64,000 bases of DNA from Embleya sp040629175 (GTDB lineage Bacteria > Actinomycetota > Actinomycetes > Streptomycetales > Streptomycetaceae). Shown one piece after another: positions 32,111-40,946 of the stretch; within the stretch, counting starts at the first letter, position 1; each line of letters starts with the position of its first letter. The translations under genes were made by a program, and so were the position numbers. The stretch is taken from positions 1 to 64,000 of the forward strand of contig NZ_JBEXUX010000016.1 of NCBI RefSeq assembly GCF_040629175.1. Reading direction: 5' to 3'. The notes below the pieces were generated by a model. The model did no database searches. It was not told the DNA's origin and was given only the letters and a program-made list of their open reading frames with translations.

Positions 32111-32944
32111 ATGACCCCCACTTCGACGGTTCCCGTCACCGTGCACACCCTCGACGTGCCCGGCGCGCACCTGCACTACGAAGTCCGCGGCCGGGGCCCG
32201 CTCGTGCTGCTGGTCGGCGCCCCGATGGACGCCCGATCGTTCGCGCCGATGGCCGATCTGCTCGCCGCCGAGCACACCGTGCTCACCACCGATCCGCGGG
32301 GCGTGCTGCGCAGCTCGGTGCACGACCCCGATCGGGACTCGACGCCGGAGTTGCGTGCCGACGACCTCTCCCGGTTGCTCACCCGCCTCGATGCCGGACC
32401 GGCGGTGGTCGTCGGCTCCAGCGGCGGCGCCGTCAGTGCGCTGGCCCTGCTCCAGGCGCATCCCGAACAGGTGCACACCCTGGTCGCACACGAACCCCCG
32501 GTGGTCGAACTGCTGGAGGATCGCGAGCGGTTGCACGCCGAGACCGCCGACGTCGTCGCCGACCACCTGGCCGGCGACGTGCGCGGCGCCTGGCGCAAAT
32601 TCCTGGACCAGGCCCACATCACGTTGCCCGAACCGGTATTCGAGACCATGTTCGGCGCCGATCGGGATCCGCAGGTGGTCGCCGACGAGAGCTTCTGGTT
32701 CGCGCACGAACTGATCCCGACCACACGCTGGTGCCCCGACCTCGCGGCCCTGCGCGCGACGAACACCCGCATCGTGGTCGGCATCGGCGAGGACTCGACC
32801 GGACAGAGTTGCGACCACACGTCCCGGGCCCTGGCCGTCGGACTCGGCATCGAGCCCACGATGTTCCCCGGCGACCACACCGGCTTCGTCGGCGACCCGG
32901 CCGCGTTCGTCGCCCGCCTGCGCGCGGTACTGCGCGAGGGCTGA
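32111..32944 (+). CDS. Alpha/beta hydrolase
   Basis: This 277-aa alpha/beta-hydrolase-fold enzyme has the nucleophile elbow GSSGGAVSALAL (Ser in VVVGSSGG), an oxyanion region LLVGAPMDARS and a C-terminal GDHTGFVGDP with the catalytic His. It has no signal peptide. GGAGGA lies four bases upstream of the ATG at 32111. The substrate is unknown; related actinobacterial proteins are annotated only as alpha/beta hydrolases. It sits alone, with a GC-rich hairpin after it. Confidence 0.8.
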   Translation: MTPTSTVPVTVHTLDVPGAHLHYEVRGRGPLVLLVGAPMDARSFAPMADLLAAEHTVLTTDPRGVLRSSVHDPDRDSTPELRADDLSRLLTRLDAGPAVVVGSSGGAVSALALLQAHPEQVHTLVAHEPPVVELLEDRERLHAETADVVADHLAGDVRGAWRKFLDQAHITLPEPVFETMFGADRDPQVVADESFWFAHELIPTTRWCPDLAALRATNTRIVVGIGEDSTGQSCDHTSRALAVGLGIEPTMFPGDHTGFVGDPAAFVARLRAVLREG

Positions 32945-32964
32945 GCCGCCGCCCACCACCGCCC

Positions 32965-32994
32965 CCGCCCCGCGCCCCGCGGTGTGCGGGGCGG
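32965..32994 (+). terminator. Possible hairpin terminator after the alpha/beta hydrolase gene
   Basis: A 9-bp perfect stem (32965-32973 with 32986-32994) and 12-nt GC-rich loop lie 21 bases after the stop. Confidence 0.45.
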
Positions 32995-33160
32995 TGACGT
33001 CATGGTCGCGGGCGCAGCGACGCGGGTACGCCCCTGCGCGCGGGTCGTCGGCGCGCTCTGGTAGTCAGGACCGGTACGCCCACCGATCCGCCCGCGCCCG
33101 CCCTCGGCAGCACCCCTGACCGTGCCTGCGGGACCCGACCTACGCAGGTGACCGACCAGC

Positions 33161-34207
33161 ATGGCCATCTACCACTACCTGGAGAACTTCGGCGGTCTGC
33201 CGGTCGCCGACCTGCGACCGCCGGAGTCGGAGGAGGTCTCGGCCGTCCCCGGGAAACAACCCGAGCAGGGCACGCGCGGCGCACCCACCCCGCCGTACGG
33301 GAGCGCCCCCGACGACCACCCCGCCGACGCCGTCGCCTGGCGGCTGCGTCGGCGCCACTGGGAGGACGACCCCGAACTCACGGACCTCTACGACCACTTC
33401 GTGGCCAACGTGGACACCACCCGGGTCACCGCCCTGATCGTCGGCGCCTGGGATGTGGACCTGTCCCAACCCAATCCGCTGATCGAACGGCTGATCCGGG
33501 ACGCCGACCGCTTCCCGGCGCTGCGCCGACTCTTCCTCGGCGACGCGGTCCAGGAGGAAGCGGAGATCTCCTGGATCGGCATCGGCCCGTGGACCGAAGT
33601 GCTCGAAGCCTTCCCGTCGCTGGAGGAGTTGGTGATCCGCGGCAGCGAGAACGCCCTCCAGGACCCCACCGCGGCCGCCGCCCCCGCGCCGCCCCCGGTA
33701 CGACACGAACACCTGCGCCGCCTCCGGTTCGAGAGCGGCGGCCTGTCCGCCCGGATCGTGCGTGCCGTCGGCCTGAGCGACCTTCCGGCGTTGGAATCGC
33801 TCGAACTGTGGCTCGGCGTCCGCGACTACGACGGCGACACCACCGTCGACGACCTGGCCGAGTTGCTCTCCGGGACCCGCGTGCCCGGGCTGCGGCATCT
33901 GGGCCTGATGAACAGCGAGATCCAGGACGAAATCGCCGCCGCACTCGCGAGCGCCGCCGTGACGGCCCGGCTGGAATCCCTGGACCTGTCGATGGGCACC
34001 CTGGGCAACGAGGGCGGCGAGGCGCTCCTGCAGGGCCAACCGCTCGGCCATCTGCGCAAGCTGACGATCGATCACCACTTCCTGGACGACCCGGTCGCCG
34101 AACGCCTGCGCGACTCGCTGCGGGCGTCCGGCGTCGCGGTGGAGATCTCCCGCCGCGAATCCGGCCGGGGTATCCGCGGCTACCGCTATGTGGAGGTCGC
34201 CGAGTGA
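33161..34207 (+). CDS. STM4015-family leucine-rich-repeat-like protein
   Basis: This 348-aa cytosolic protein begins MAIYHYLENFGGLPVADL. It then carries irregular leucine-rich repeats from about 105 to 330, with recurring LxxLxLxxN-like units (LRRLFLGDA, LEELVIRGSEN, LESLELWLG, LRHLGLMNSE, LESLDLSMG). This matches the STM4015 family, always found with STM4011-4014 proteins. A scaffold or substrate-recognition role is likely by fold; no function is known to me. The start codon lies near an AGGTGA site. The stop overlaps the next start (GTGA). Confidence 0.85.
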   Translation: MAIYHYLENFGGLPVADLRPPESEEVSAVPGKQPEQGTRGAPTPPYGSAPDDHPADAVAWRLRRRHWEDDPELTDLYDHFVANVDTTRVTALIVGAWDVDLSQPNPLIERLIRDADRFPALRRLFLGDAVQEEAEISWIGIGPWTEVLEAFPSLEELVIRGSENALQDPTAAAAPAPPPVRHEHLRRLRFESGGLSARIVRAVGLSDLPALESLELWLGVRDYDGDTTVDDLAELLSGTRVPGLRHLGLMNSEIQDEIAAALASAAVTARLESLDLSMGTLGNEGGEALLQGQPLGHLRKLTIDHHFLDDPVAERLRDSLRASGVAVEISRRESGRGIRGYRYVEVAE

Positions 34208-35370
34208 GTGCGGGCGCACCCGAGAGCCCGATCACCGTCGTCGGCAACCCCGGCCACCGCCGCCTGGTGGGCTTCGACGCCGCGGCGCGCGCCGCCGGAT
34301 TGCCCGCGCCGCGGGTGGTCGCTTGGCAGGACGTATTGCGCGGCGCCGAACCCGGCTACGCCGCCGGACCGGTGCGGATCGACTCCCCCGGCGAGGATGC
34401 CACCGTGCACGCACTGCTCGGCGGGCCGGCGGACCCGCATCGGGTGGAGGGCGGCGCGGCACGCCACGCCGCGTTTCGTCGTGGGCTGCGGCGGGTGCGA
34501 AGTGCCGTCGCCGCGACCCCCGGCGCGTGGCTCGTCAACGACCCCGACGACATCGCGGTCATGTTCGACAAGCCGCGCGCGCACGAACGGCTGCGCGCCG
34601 CGGGCGTCGCGGTGCCCCCCGGGCTCGCCGCCGACGGGCGCGGCGTCGCGGTGCGTTCCTACGCCGAACTGCGCGAGTTGATGCGGAGCAGCCGCCGCCC
34701 GCGCGTCTTCGTCAAGCCCGCCCACGGCTCGTCCGCGTCCGGTGTGCTGGCCCTGGAGACCTCGGGGGCACGCGTACAGGCCACCACCTCCGTCGAACTG
34801 GTCCGCACCGGATCCGACCTCGCGCTGTTCAACTCGTTGCGGGTGCGCGCGTATCGCGCCGAGGCGGACGTCGCCACCCTGGTCGACGCGTTGTGTGTGG
34901 ACGGCGTGCACGTCGAGACGTGGTTGCCGAAGCTCACCCTGGACGGGCTCGCCGTCGACCTGCGGGTCCTGGTGGTCGCGGGCCGCGCGACACACGTCGT
35001 CGCACGCGGCAGCCGTACCCCGATGACCAATCTGCACCTCGGCAACGCCCGGGTCGACGTCGACGCGGTGCGCCGGGCGGTGGGGTCCGTCGCGTGGGAC
35101 GAGGCGCTGGCGACGTGTGTTCGCGCGGCCGGATGTTTTCCCCGTACCCTGCACGTCGGCGTCGATCTGCTGTTCGCGGTCGACCGGCGCCGGCACGCGG
35201 TCGGCGAGGTCAACGCGTTCGGCGATCTGCTGCCGGGCGTACTGCACCGGGGTCGGGACACGTGGGGGGAACAGGTCCGGGCGCTGATGGCGGGATGGCG
35301 CCCACCGGAGACGTCGGCTGCGGCCGGACGGGAAACACCAGACGGGGAACAACTGCCGTGTCCGACCTGA
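34204..35370 (+). CDS. STM4014-family ATP-grasp-like protein
   Basis: This 388-aa protein is coupled to the preceding gene by a GTGA overlap, with GGAGG about seven bases upstream. The middle contains an ATP-grasp arrangement: FDKPRAHERLRAAGVAVPPG, RVFVKPAHGSSASGV and, near the end, GVDLLFAVDRR followed by AVGEVNAFGDLLPG with the metal-binding Glu/Asn. ATP-grasp enzymes join a carboxylate to an amine or thiol, so this could be the ligase of the STM401x pathway. The substrate is unknown. Confidence 0.85.
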   Translation: MSAGAPESPITVVGNPGHRRLVGFDAAARAAGLPAPRVVAWQDVLRGAEPGYAAGPVRIDSPGEDATVHALLGGPADPHRVEGGAARHAAFRRGLRRVRSAVAATPGAWLVNDPDDIAVMFDKPRAHERLRAAGVAVPPGLAADGRGVAVRSYAELRELMRSSRRPRVFVKPAHGSSASGVLALETSGARVQATTSVELVRTGSDLALFNSLRVRAYRAEADVATLVDALCVDGVHVETWLPKLTLDGLAVDLRVLVVAGRATHVVARGSRTPMTNLHLGNARVDVDAVRRAVGSVAWDEALATCVRAAGCFPRTLHVGVDLLFAVDRRRHAVGEVNAFGDLLPGVLHRGRDTWGEQVRALMAGWRPPETSAAAGRETPDGEQLPCPT

Positions 35371-36227
35371 CCACACCCACTGCCGCACACTCCCGCGACG
35401 ACGGGCGCGACCCCGACATGAACGAGGTCGTCGGCCGGCACGACCTGCTCATGGTCACCCTCGACACGTTGCGCTACGACGTGGCCGCGGAACTCGCGGC
35501 GGCCGGTCGGCTGCCCCACCTGGCGCGGGTGTTGCCCGAGGGGCGCTGGGAGGCCCGGCACACCCCGGGCAGCTTCACCTACGCCGCGCACACCGCGTTC
35601 CTCGCCGGTTTCCTGCCCACTCCGCGGGCGCCCGGGCCGCATCCGCGGCTGTTCGCGGCGCGCTTCGGCGGCAGCGAGTCCACCGCGCCGCGCACGTGGG
35701 TGTTCGACGAGCCCGACCTGCCCACCGGGCTGGCGCGGGCGGGCTATCACACCGCCTGCATCGGCGGCGTGGGCTTCTTCAACAAGCAGGGCGCGCTCGG
35801 CTCGGTACTGCCCGGCCTGTTCGCGGAAAGCCACTGGGCCCCCGAACTGGGCGTCACCTCGCCCACATCGTTCGAGTCCCAGGTCGCCTGCGCGGAGCGG
35901 GTGGTCGCCGCCCTGGAACCGGAGCAGCGGCTCTTCCTCCTGGTCAACGTGGCGGCGCTGCATCAGCCGAACTGGTTCCACCGGCCCGGCGCGACGGCCG
36001 CCGACGGCGATTCGCGCGAGACGCACGCGGCGGCGCTGGAATACGTGGACCGGCATCTGGGCCGGCTCTTCCGGGCGATGAGCAGCCGTCGCCCGTGCTT
36101 CGCGATCGTGACGTCCGACCACGGCACCGCGTACGGCGAGGACGGCTACATCGGGCACCGCATCGGGCACGAGGTGGTGTGGACCGTGCCGTACGCGCAG
36201 TTCACGCTGTACCCGGGCGACTGGTGA
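35358..36227 (+). CDS. STM4013/SEN3800-family hydrolase (alkaline-phosphatase/sulfatase fold)
   Basis: This 289-aa metal hydrolase is related to sulfatases and phosphatases. LLMVTLDTLRYD gives the first metal ligand, GSFTYAAHTAFLAG the Ser/Thr nucleophile region, and TSDHGTAYGEDGYIGHRIGHE the Asp/His ligands. It lacks a signal peptide and so acts in the cytosol. The GTG at 35358 overlaps the previous gene by 13 bases. The ATG at 35419 is an alternative start that removes a weak N-terminal stretch. Its 227-nt gap to the next gene is the largest inside the cluster. Confidence 0.85.
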   Translation: MSDLTTPTAAHSRDDGRDPDMNEVVGRHDLLMVTLDTLRYDVAAELAAAGRLPHLARVLPEGRWEARHTPGSFTYAAHTAFLAGFLPTPRAPGPHPRLFAARFGGSESTAPRTWVFDEPDLPTGLARAGYHTACIGGVGFFNKQGALGSVLPGLFAESHWAPELGVTSPTSFESQVACAERVVAALEPEQRLFLLVNVAALHQPNWFHRPGATAADGDSRETHAAALEYVDRHLGRLFRAMSSRRPCFAIVTSDHGTAYGEDGYIGHRIGHEVVWTVPYAQFTLYPGDW

Positions 36228-36454
36228 CGGCGCGGGCGACTCGCTCGGCGGCACGCGCGGACCTCGGGGGCACGCGGCTCGCGCGTCCGGGCCCGGACCG
36301 CCTCCGTCTCGGGCGGCGGCGTCGAGGGCGGCGCGCGGGCCGCGCGTTCGCCCCCGGGCACCCGGCCGGCGGCCCTGTCGGTCGGCGTGCATAGGGTCGG
36401 GGCATCCGAGTGCCTCGCGCACCACCCAGTCACGTCGTCGGAGGTCATCCGCCC

Positions 36455-37834
36455 ATGGGGTCGCCCGGCACCACCGATCCCTCGTCCGCGCGTTCGTCGT
36501 CGGCGGCAGAGCTGCTCGGGTCGCCGTACACGGGATACGTCTACTCGTATCCGCACAAGACCGCGTACCGCCCGCTGGATCCGGAGCCCGCGCTCACCGA
36601 TGTGTGGCGGGGCCGGGACCTGTCCGCGCTGTTCCTCTACCTGCACATACCGTTCTGTGAGATGCGCTGCGGTTTCTGCAACCTGTTCACCCGCACGGGT
36701 GCGCCGGCGGAACTGGTCGGGCGCTACCTGGACGCGCTCGAACGCCAGGCGCGCGCCGTGCGCGAGGCGATACCCGACGCGCGTTTCGCGGTCGCGGCGG
36801 TGGGTGGCGGCACCCCCACCTATCTCGACGCGCCCGAGCTGGAGCGGCTGTTCGACATCGCCGCGGACGTGATGGGGGCGGACCTCGACGCGATCCCGCT
36901 GTCCGTCGAGACGTCCCCGGCGACGGCGACCCCGGAGCGGCTGAAGGTGCTGGCCGCGCGCGGGACGACCCGGGTCAGCATCGGCGTGCAGTCCTTCGAC
37001 GACGCCGAGGCCCGCGCGGTGGGGCGCCCGCAGCGTCGGGCCGACGTCGAGGCCGCGCTCGCGGCGATCCGCGACACCGCGGTGCCGATCCTCAACATCG
37101 ACCTCATCTACGGCATCGACGGCCAGACCCGGGCGGGTTGGCTGGCCTCGATCGACGCGGCACTCGCGTGGCGGCCGGAGGAGGTATACCTCTACCCGTT
37201 GTACGTGCGCCCGCTCACCGGCCTCGGCCGCCGCGCCGTCACGCGTGCGGACTGGGACATCGACCGCCTCGCCCTCTACCGCGCGGGCCGCGACCATCTG
37301 CGCGAGGCCGGCTACGAGCAGGTCTCGATGCGCATGTTCCGCCGCGCGGACGCGCCGCGCGACGCCGACGTCGGCTCCGAATCCGACTACAGTTGCCAGC
37401 GGGACGGCATGATCGGCCTCGGCTGCGGCGCCCGTTCGTACACCGGCGACCTGCACTACTCGTTCGACTACGCGGTCGGCATCGGCGAGGTGCGGGCGAT
37501 CATCGACGACTATGTGACGCTCGATCGGGACGCCTTCACCCGCGCCCGGGTCGGCTGTCGCCTCGATGCCGGCGAGCGCCGCAGGCGGTTCCTGCTCACC
37601 TCGCTGCTCCAGGTCGACGGGCTGGCCGCGGCCGACTACCGGGCAGCCTTCGGGACCGACGCCGCCGCCGACTTCGCGGCCGAGCTGACGCCGGCGGCCG
37701 AGGCCGGTCTGTTGACCGTCTCCGCGAGCGGGGTGCGCCTGACCGAGGAGGGCCTGGCCTGGTCCGACGCGATCGGCCCCGCGTTGTTCTCGCCGGAGAC
37801 CGCCGCCCTGATGCACGGATACCACCCGCGGTGA
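36455..37834 (+). CDS. STM4012-family radical SAM protein (HemN-like)
   Basis: This 459-aa radical SAM enzyme has the 4Fe-4S motif CEMRCGFC (Cys-x3-Cys-x2-Cys) near residue 70 after YLHIPF, an SAM-binding VGGGTPTYLD and a TTRVSIGVQSFDD segment, as in coproporphyrinogen dehydrogenase HemN relatives. The C-terminal HemN-like domain extends to residue 459. In this conserved cluster it is not expected to be a haem enzyme. The ATG at 36455 has GGAGG about ten bases upstream; the upstream frame to 36410 lacks a site. It ends in a GTGA overlap with the next gene. Confidence 0.9.
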   Translation: MGSPGTTDPSSARSSSAAELLGSPYTGYVYSYPHKTAYRPLDPEPALTDVWRGRDLSALFLYLHIPFCEMRCGFCNLFTRTGAPAELVGRYLDALERQARAVREAIPDARFAVAAVGGGTPTYLDAPELERLFDIAADVMGADLDAIPLSVETSPATATPERLKVLAARGTTRVSIGVQSFDDAEARAVGRPQRRADVEAALAAIRDTAVPILNIDLIYGIDGQTRAGWLASIDAALAWRPEEVYLYPLYVRPLTGLGRRAVTRADWDIDRLALYRAGRDHLREAGYEQVSMRMFRRADAPRDADVGSESDYSCQRDGMIGLGCGARSYTGDLHYSFDYAVGIGEVRAIIDDYVTLDRDAFTRARVGCRLDAGERRRRFLLTSLLQVDGLAAADYRAAFGTDAAADFAAELTPAAEAGLLTVSASGVRLTEEGLAWSDAIGPALFSPETAALMHGYHPR

Positions 37835-38742
37835 CCCGGCCTCCCGTCGGCACGGCCCTGAACCTGGTCGAACCCCGCGCGTCCGCCGACCCGTTGACGA
37901 TCCTGTATCGGGGTCCGCTGGCCTCGTGCGACTACGACTGCGGCTACTGTCCGTTCGCCAAGCGCCGCGACACACCCGAGCAACTGCGGGCCGACCGTGC
38001 GGCGTTGGCCCGCTTCGCGGATTGGGTGGCGCACACGCCGGAGCGCGTGTCGCTGCTGTTCACCCCGTGGGGCGAAGGTCTGGTGCGCAGTTGGTATCGC
38101 CGTACGCTCGCCGAGTTGAGCCGACTCCCGCACGTCGAGCGCGTGGCCATCCAGACCAACCTGAGCGCGCACCCGCGGTGGACCGAGGCCGCGGACCCGA
38201 CCCGCCTGGCCCTGTGGGCCACCTACCACCCCGACCAGGTCCCCTACCCGCGGTTCCTGGACCGGTGCCGCGACCTGCGCGCACGCGGCGTGCGGCTCAG
38301 CGTCGGTGTCGTCGGACTGCCCGAACACCTGCCCGCCGCACGGCGCCTGCGCGACGAACTGCCCGCCGACGTATACCTGTGGGTCAACGCCGCCGAGGGG
38401 CACACCTACACCGACTCGGCGGCGGCCCAATGGGCCGCGCTGGACCCGCACTTCGGCTTCAGTCGGCACCCGCACCCGTCCCGGGGCGTGCCGTGCCGCA
38501 CGGGCGACACGGTGGTCTCCGTCGACGGCGAAGGCACGGTACGCCGATGCCACTTCGTACCGGAGGTGCTGGGCAACCTCTACGACGGCTCGTTCCGTAC
38601 CGCGCTCGCCCCGACACCGCCGTGCCCCAAGGCGATCTGCGACTGCCACATCGGCTACGTGCACCTGACGTCGCTACCGCTGTACGACGTCTTCGCCGGC
38701 GGCATCCTCGAACGCGTCCCGGCGCCGACTCAGTCGCGGTAG
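37831..38742 (+). CDS. STM4011-family radical SAM protein
   Basis: This 303-aa second radical SAM enzyme of the cluster has CDYDCGYCPF (Cys-x3-Cys-x2-Cys) near residue 32. The C-terminus holds more cysteines (GVPCRTGD, RRCHFV, CPKAICDCHIGY), probably ligands of an extra iron-sulfur cluster of SPASM/twitch type. Such enzymes commonly modify peptides or small metabolites by radical chemistry. It is coupled to STM4012 by a GTGA overlap and converges with the next gene, whose 3' end it overlaps by 13 bases. Confidence 0.9.
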   Translation: MTRPPVGTALNLVEPRASADPLTILYRGPLASCDYDCGYCPFAKRRDTPEQLRADRAALARFADWVAHTPERVSLLFTPWGEGLVRSWYRRTLAELSRLPHVERVAIQTNLSAHPRWTEAADPTRLALWATYHPDQVPYPRFLDRCRDLRARGVRLSVGVVGLPEHLPAARRLRDELPADVYLWVNAAEGHTYTDSAAAQWAALDPHFGFSRHPHPSRGVPCRTGDTVVSVDGEGTVRRCHFVPEVLGNLYDGSFRTALAPTPPCPKAICDCHIGYVHLTSLPLYDVFAGGILERVPAPTQSR

Positions 38743-39734
38743 GGCGCCAGGGCTTCCTGCGCGTTGCGGAACGCGGTATCGAGGAAGCTCCGGCTGTAGC
38801 TCCAGGGATATCGGTAGACGCTGTTGTTGGCGCCGGCGAATTGCACCGCGAGGTCGATCCAACGGTCCGACATCGCCAACGCGTAGGTCAGGATGCTGAG
38901 GTCGTGCAACCAGGTGGGATTGCGGCCGGCGCCGTCCTCGGGGTAGGCCGCGAGAGCCGCGTCCAGGTCGGCCTGCCGCTCGGGGTGCAACCAGAACGCG
39001 TCGATGTCGAAGTCGGAGTCCCGGTCGTTCTCCCGCAGTTGGTACTCGACGTGCGCCTGCAGCACCAACAGTGCCAGCGGCGATCCGGTCGGCGCCGCGG
39101 CCGCTGTCTCCCGGGCGAAGGCGTACATGCGTTCGTGCGAGCCGTACCACTTGGCCGCCAGGTATTGGAGGGCGGAGTTGTGACCGAACCGGCTGTGCGG
39201 ATCCCGGGCCAGCAGTTCGGTCCAGCGGGCCTCGAACACCTCCTGCGGGGCGCCTCGACCGATGGTCACCCACAGCCGGGTGATCCACGGTGTCGGGTCC
39301 TGCGGGGCGGCCTCGCACGCGATCAGGCAGGCCCGCTCCGCGTGTTCGAGGATGCGCTCGAACTCGGCGAACGCCTCGGCACTGGTGTCCCGCGCCCACC
39401 CGCTGCCGCGCGCCTCCCAGGCCGCGTCCACCGCGACCTGCGCCTCGACCACGAGCCGGTCGGCCGAGTCCGGTTGTGCCTGCTTCCAGGCCACGAACCA
39501 CGCGGGATTCGTCAGCACGCTCCCGGCGAGGGTCTGCACGCAGAGCGAGCGTCGATCCCAGTTCGACCCGATCTGTTCGAGCAGTTGTGTCGCGGGCTCG
39601 AACCGCCCGGTCCGCACGACGAAGTCGCGGGCGGCGGCCACCTCCAGGTCCAGCATCGCGGTGTCCTCGACAAAGGCCGGACCGGCGGAGGGTTCGTCTC
39701 GCCCGGGCCGACGAAACCGCTTGAAGATCGACAT
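38730..39734 (-). CDS. Helical-repeat (TPR-like) hypothetical protein
   Basis: This 334-aa soluble, mostly alpha-helical protein has Trp-, Ala- and Arg-rich helices (WITRLWVTIGRG, EVFEARWTELLARDPHSRFGHNSALQYLAAKW) resembling degenerate tetratricopeptide units. The N-terminus FKRFRRPGRDEPS is basic and not a signal. The function is unknown. The 3' end overlaps the STM4011 gene by 13 bases tail to tail, so the two share no terminator. Confidence 0.75.
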   Translation of the reverse strand: MSIFKRFRRPGRDEPSAGPAFVEDTAMLDLEVAAARDFVVRTGRFEPATQLLEQIGSNWDRRSLCVQTLAGSVLTNPAWFVAWKQAQPDSADRLVVEAQVAVDAAWEARGSGWARDTSAEAFAEFERILEHAERACLIACEAAPQDPTPWITRLWVTIGRGAPQEVFEARWTELLARDPHSRFGHNSALQYLAAKWYGSHERMYAFARETAAAAPTGSPLALLVLQAHVEYQLRENDRDSDFDIDAFWLHPERQADLDAALAAYPEDGAGRNPTWLHDLSILTYALAMSDRWIDLAVQFAGANNSVYRYPWSYSRSFLDTAFRNAQEALAPYRD

Positions 39735-40012
39735 GAAAGCGCAGCGTAGGCCATCCCCCGCACCCGAATTCGTCCGCCCCCAGCGGAGAGGTTGGCCACC
39801 GGGCGCGGGGCGCGGACACGTGCCCCCGGGGCACGCCCGACGGTTCTCGATCGAGGGCGTCGGTGCAGGCGGAACGCTCGTGCGATACCGCGGGGTCGTC
39901 CCCTACCGGGCGACCACGGGTTCCTGACAACTCCTTGACATCTCCACGGGATTGTGGGGTTCCGGCTGCTCGCCGGACCATCCCACCTCTTCCCTCAAGG
40001 AGAGAGTCCCGC

Positions 40013-40900
40013 ATGGAGATATCCGGTCGGATTCGGCGCACGGCCGCAGCGGTCGGCCTGTGTGTGACCCTGGTCGCCCTGCCCGCCGCGGCGCAGGCCG
40101 AGCCGGCGGCGCCGAGGCCACCACAGGTGCCCGTCGTGAGCACGGAGCAGGTCATGTCGCACCTGCGGGCCCTGCAGGCGATCGCGGACCGCAACGGGGG
40201 CAACCGGGCCCACGGCACCAAGGGCTTCCGGCAGTCGCTGGCCTATGTGAAGGGGGTGCTGGACCGGGCGGGGTTCCGCACCGACGTGCAGCCGTTCAGG
40301 TACGACGGCGTGCTCGGCTACAACCTCGTCGCGGATTGGCCCGGCGGCGACCCCGACCACGTCGTGCTCGTCGGCGCCCATCTCGACAGCGTCCCGACCG
40401 GCCCCGGCATGAACGACAACGGCTCCGGCTCGGCCGCCACCCTCGCCTCCGCCGTCGCGCTGTCGCGCTCGGGCGTCGTGCCTCGGCGCCATGTGCGCTT
40501 CGCCTGGTGGGGCGCGGAGGAGCCGGGTCTGATCGGCTCCAAGCACTACGTGAGCGAACTGTCGGCCGCCGAACGCAGGAAGATCGACGTCTACCTCAAC
40601 TTCGACATGACCGGCGGCAAGGACGTCCGGCAGTGGCTCGTCATCCATGACGAACCCCGGGCCACCGAGGCGTTCGAAGCCTTCTTCGCGGCCAGGGCCC
40701 TGCCCACCTTCGACATCGGCATCGGCGGCTCGGACCACGTGTCCTTCAACGCGGCCGGGATCCCGGTGTCCGGCTTCACCAGCGGCATCGGCGACTGCTA
40801 CCACGAGGCCTGCGATCGCATCGACAACGTGGATCCCGGGACCGAGACCATCAGCGCGAACGCCGTTCTGGGCGTGACCTGGCAACTCGCCACCCGCTGA
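40013..40900 (+). CDS. Secreted M28 zinc aminopeptidase
   Basis: This 295-aa exported peptidase resembles Streptomyces griseus aminopeptidase. The signal peptide (about 1-30, ending AQA) is followed by a compact M28 domain. All five metal-ligand motifs are present: GAHLDS, GMNDNGSGSAA, WWGAEEPGLIGS (with the general base Glu), LNFDM and CYHEACD. It should release N-terminal, mainly hydrophobic, residues outside the cell. AAGGAGAG precedes the ATG at 40013. The M1 peptidase gene follows 46 nt later, so the two secreted peptidases probably form an operon. Confidence 0.9.
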   Translation: MEISGRIRRTAAAVGLCVTLVALPAAAQAEPAAPRPPQVPVVSTEQVMSHLRALQAIADRNGGNRAHGTKGFRQSLAYVKGVLDRAGFRTDVQPFRYDGVLGYNLVADWPGGDPDHVVLVGAHLDSVPTGPGMNDNGSGSAATLASAVALSRSGVVPRRHVRFAWWGAEEPGLIGSKHYVSELSAAERRKIDVYLNFDMTGGKDVRQWLVIHDEPRATEAFEAFFAARALPTFDIGIGGSDHVSFNAAGIPVSGFTSGIGDCYHEACDRIDNVDPGTETISANAVLGVTWQLATR

Positions 40901-40946
40901 GCACCGACCGCGGCCACCGCTACCAGGACGGGCAGGAACACGACAC

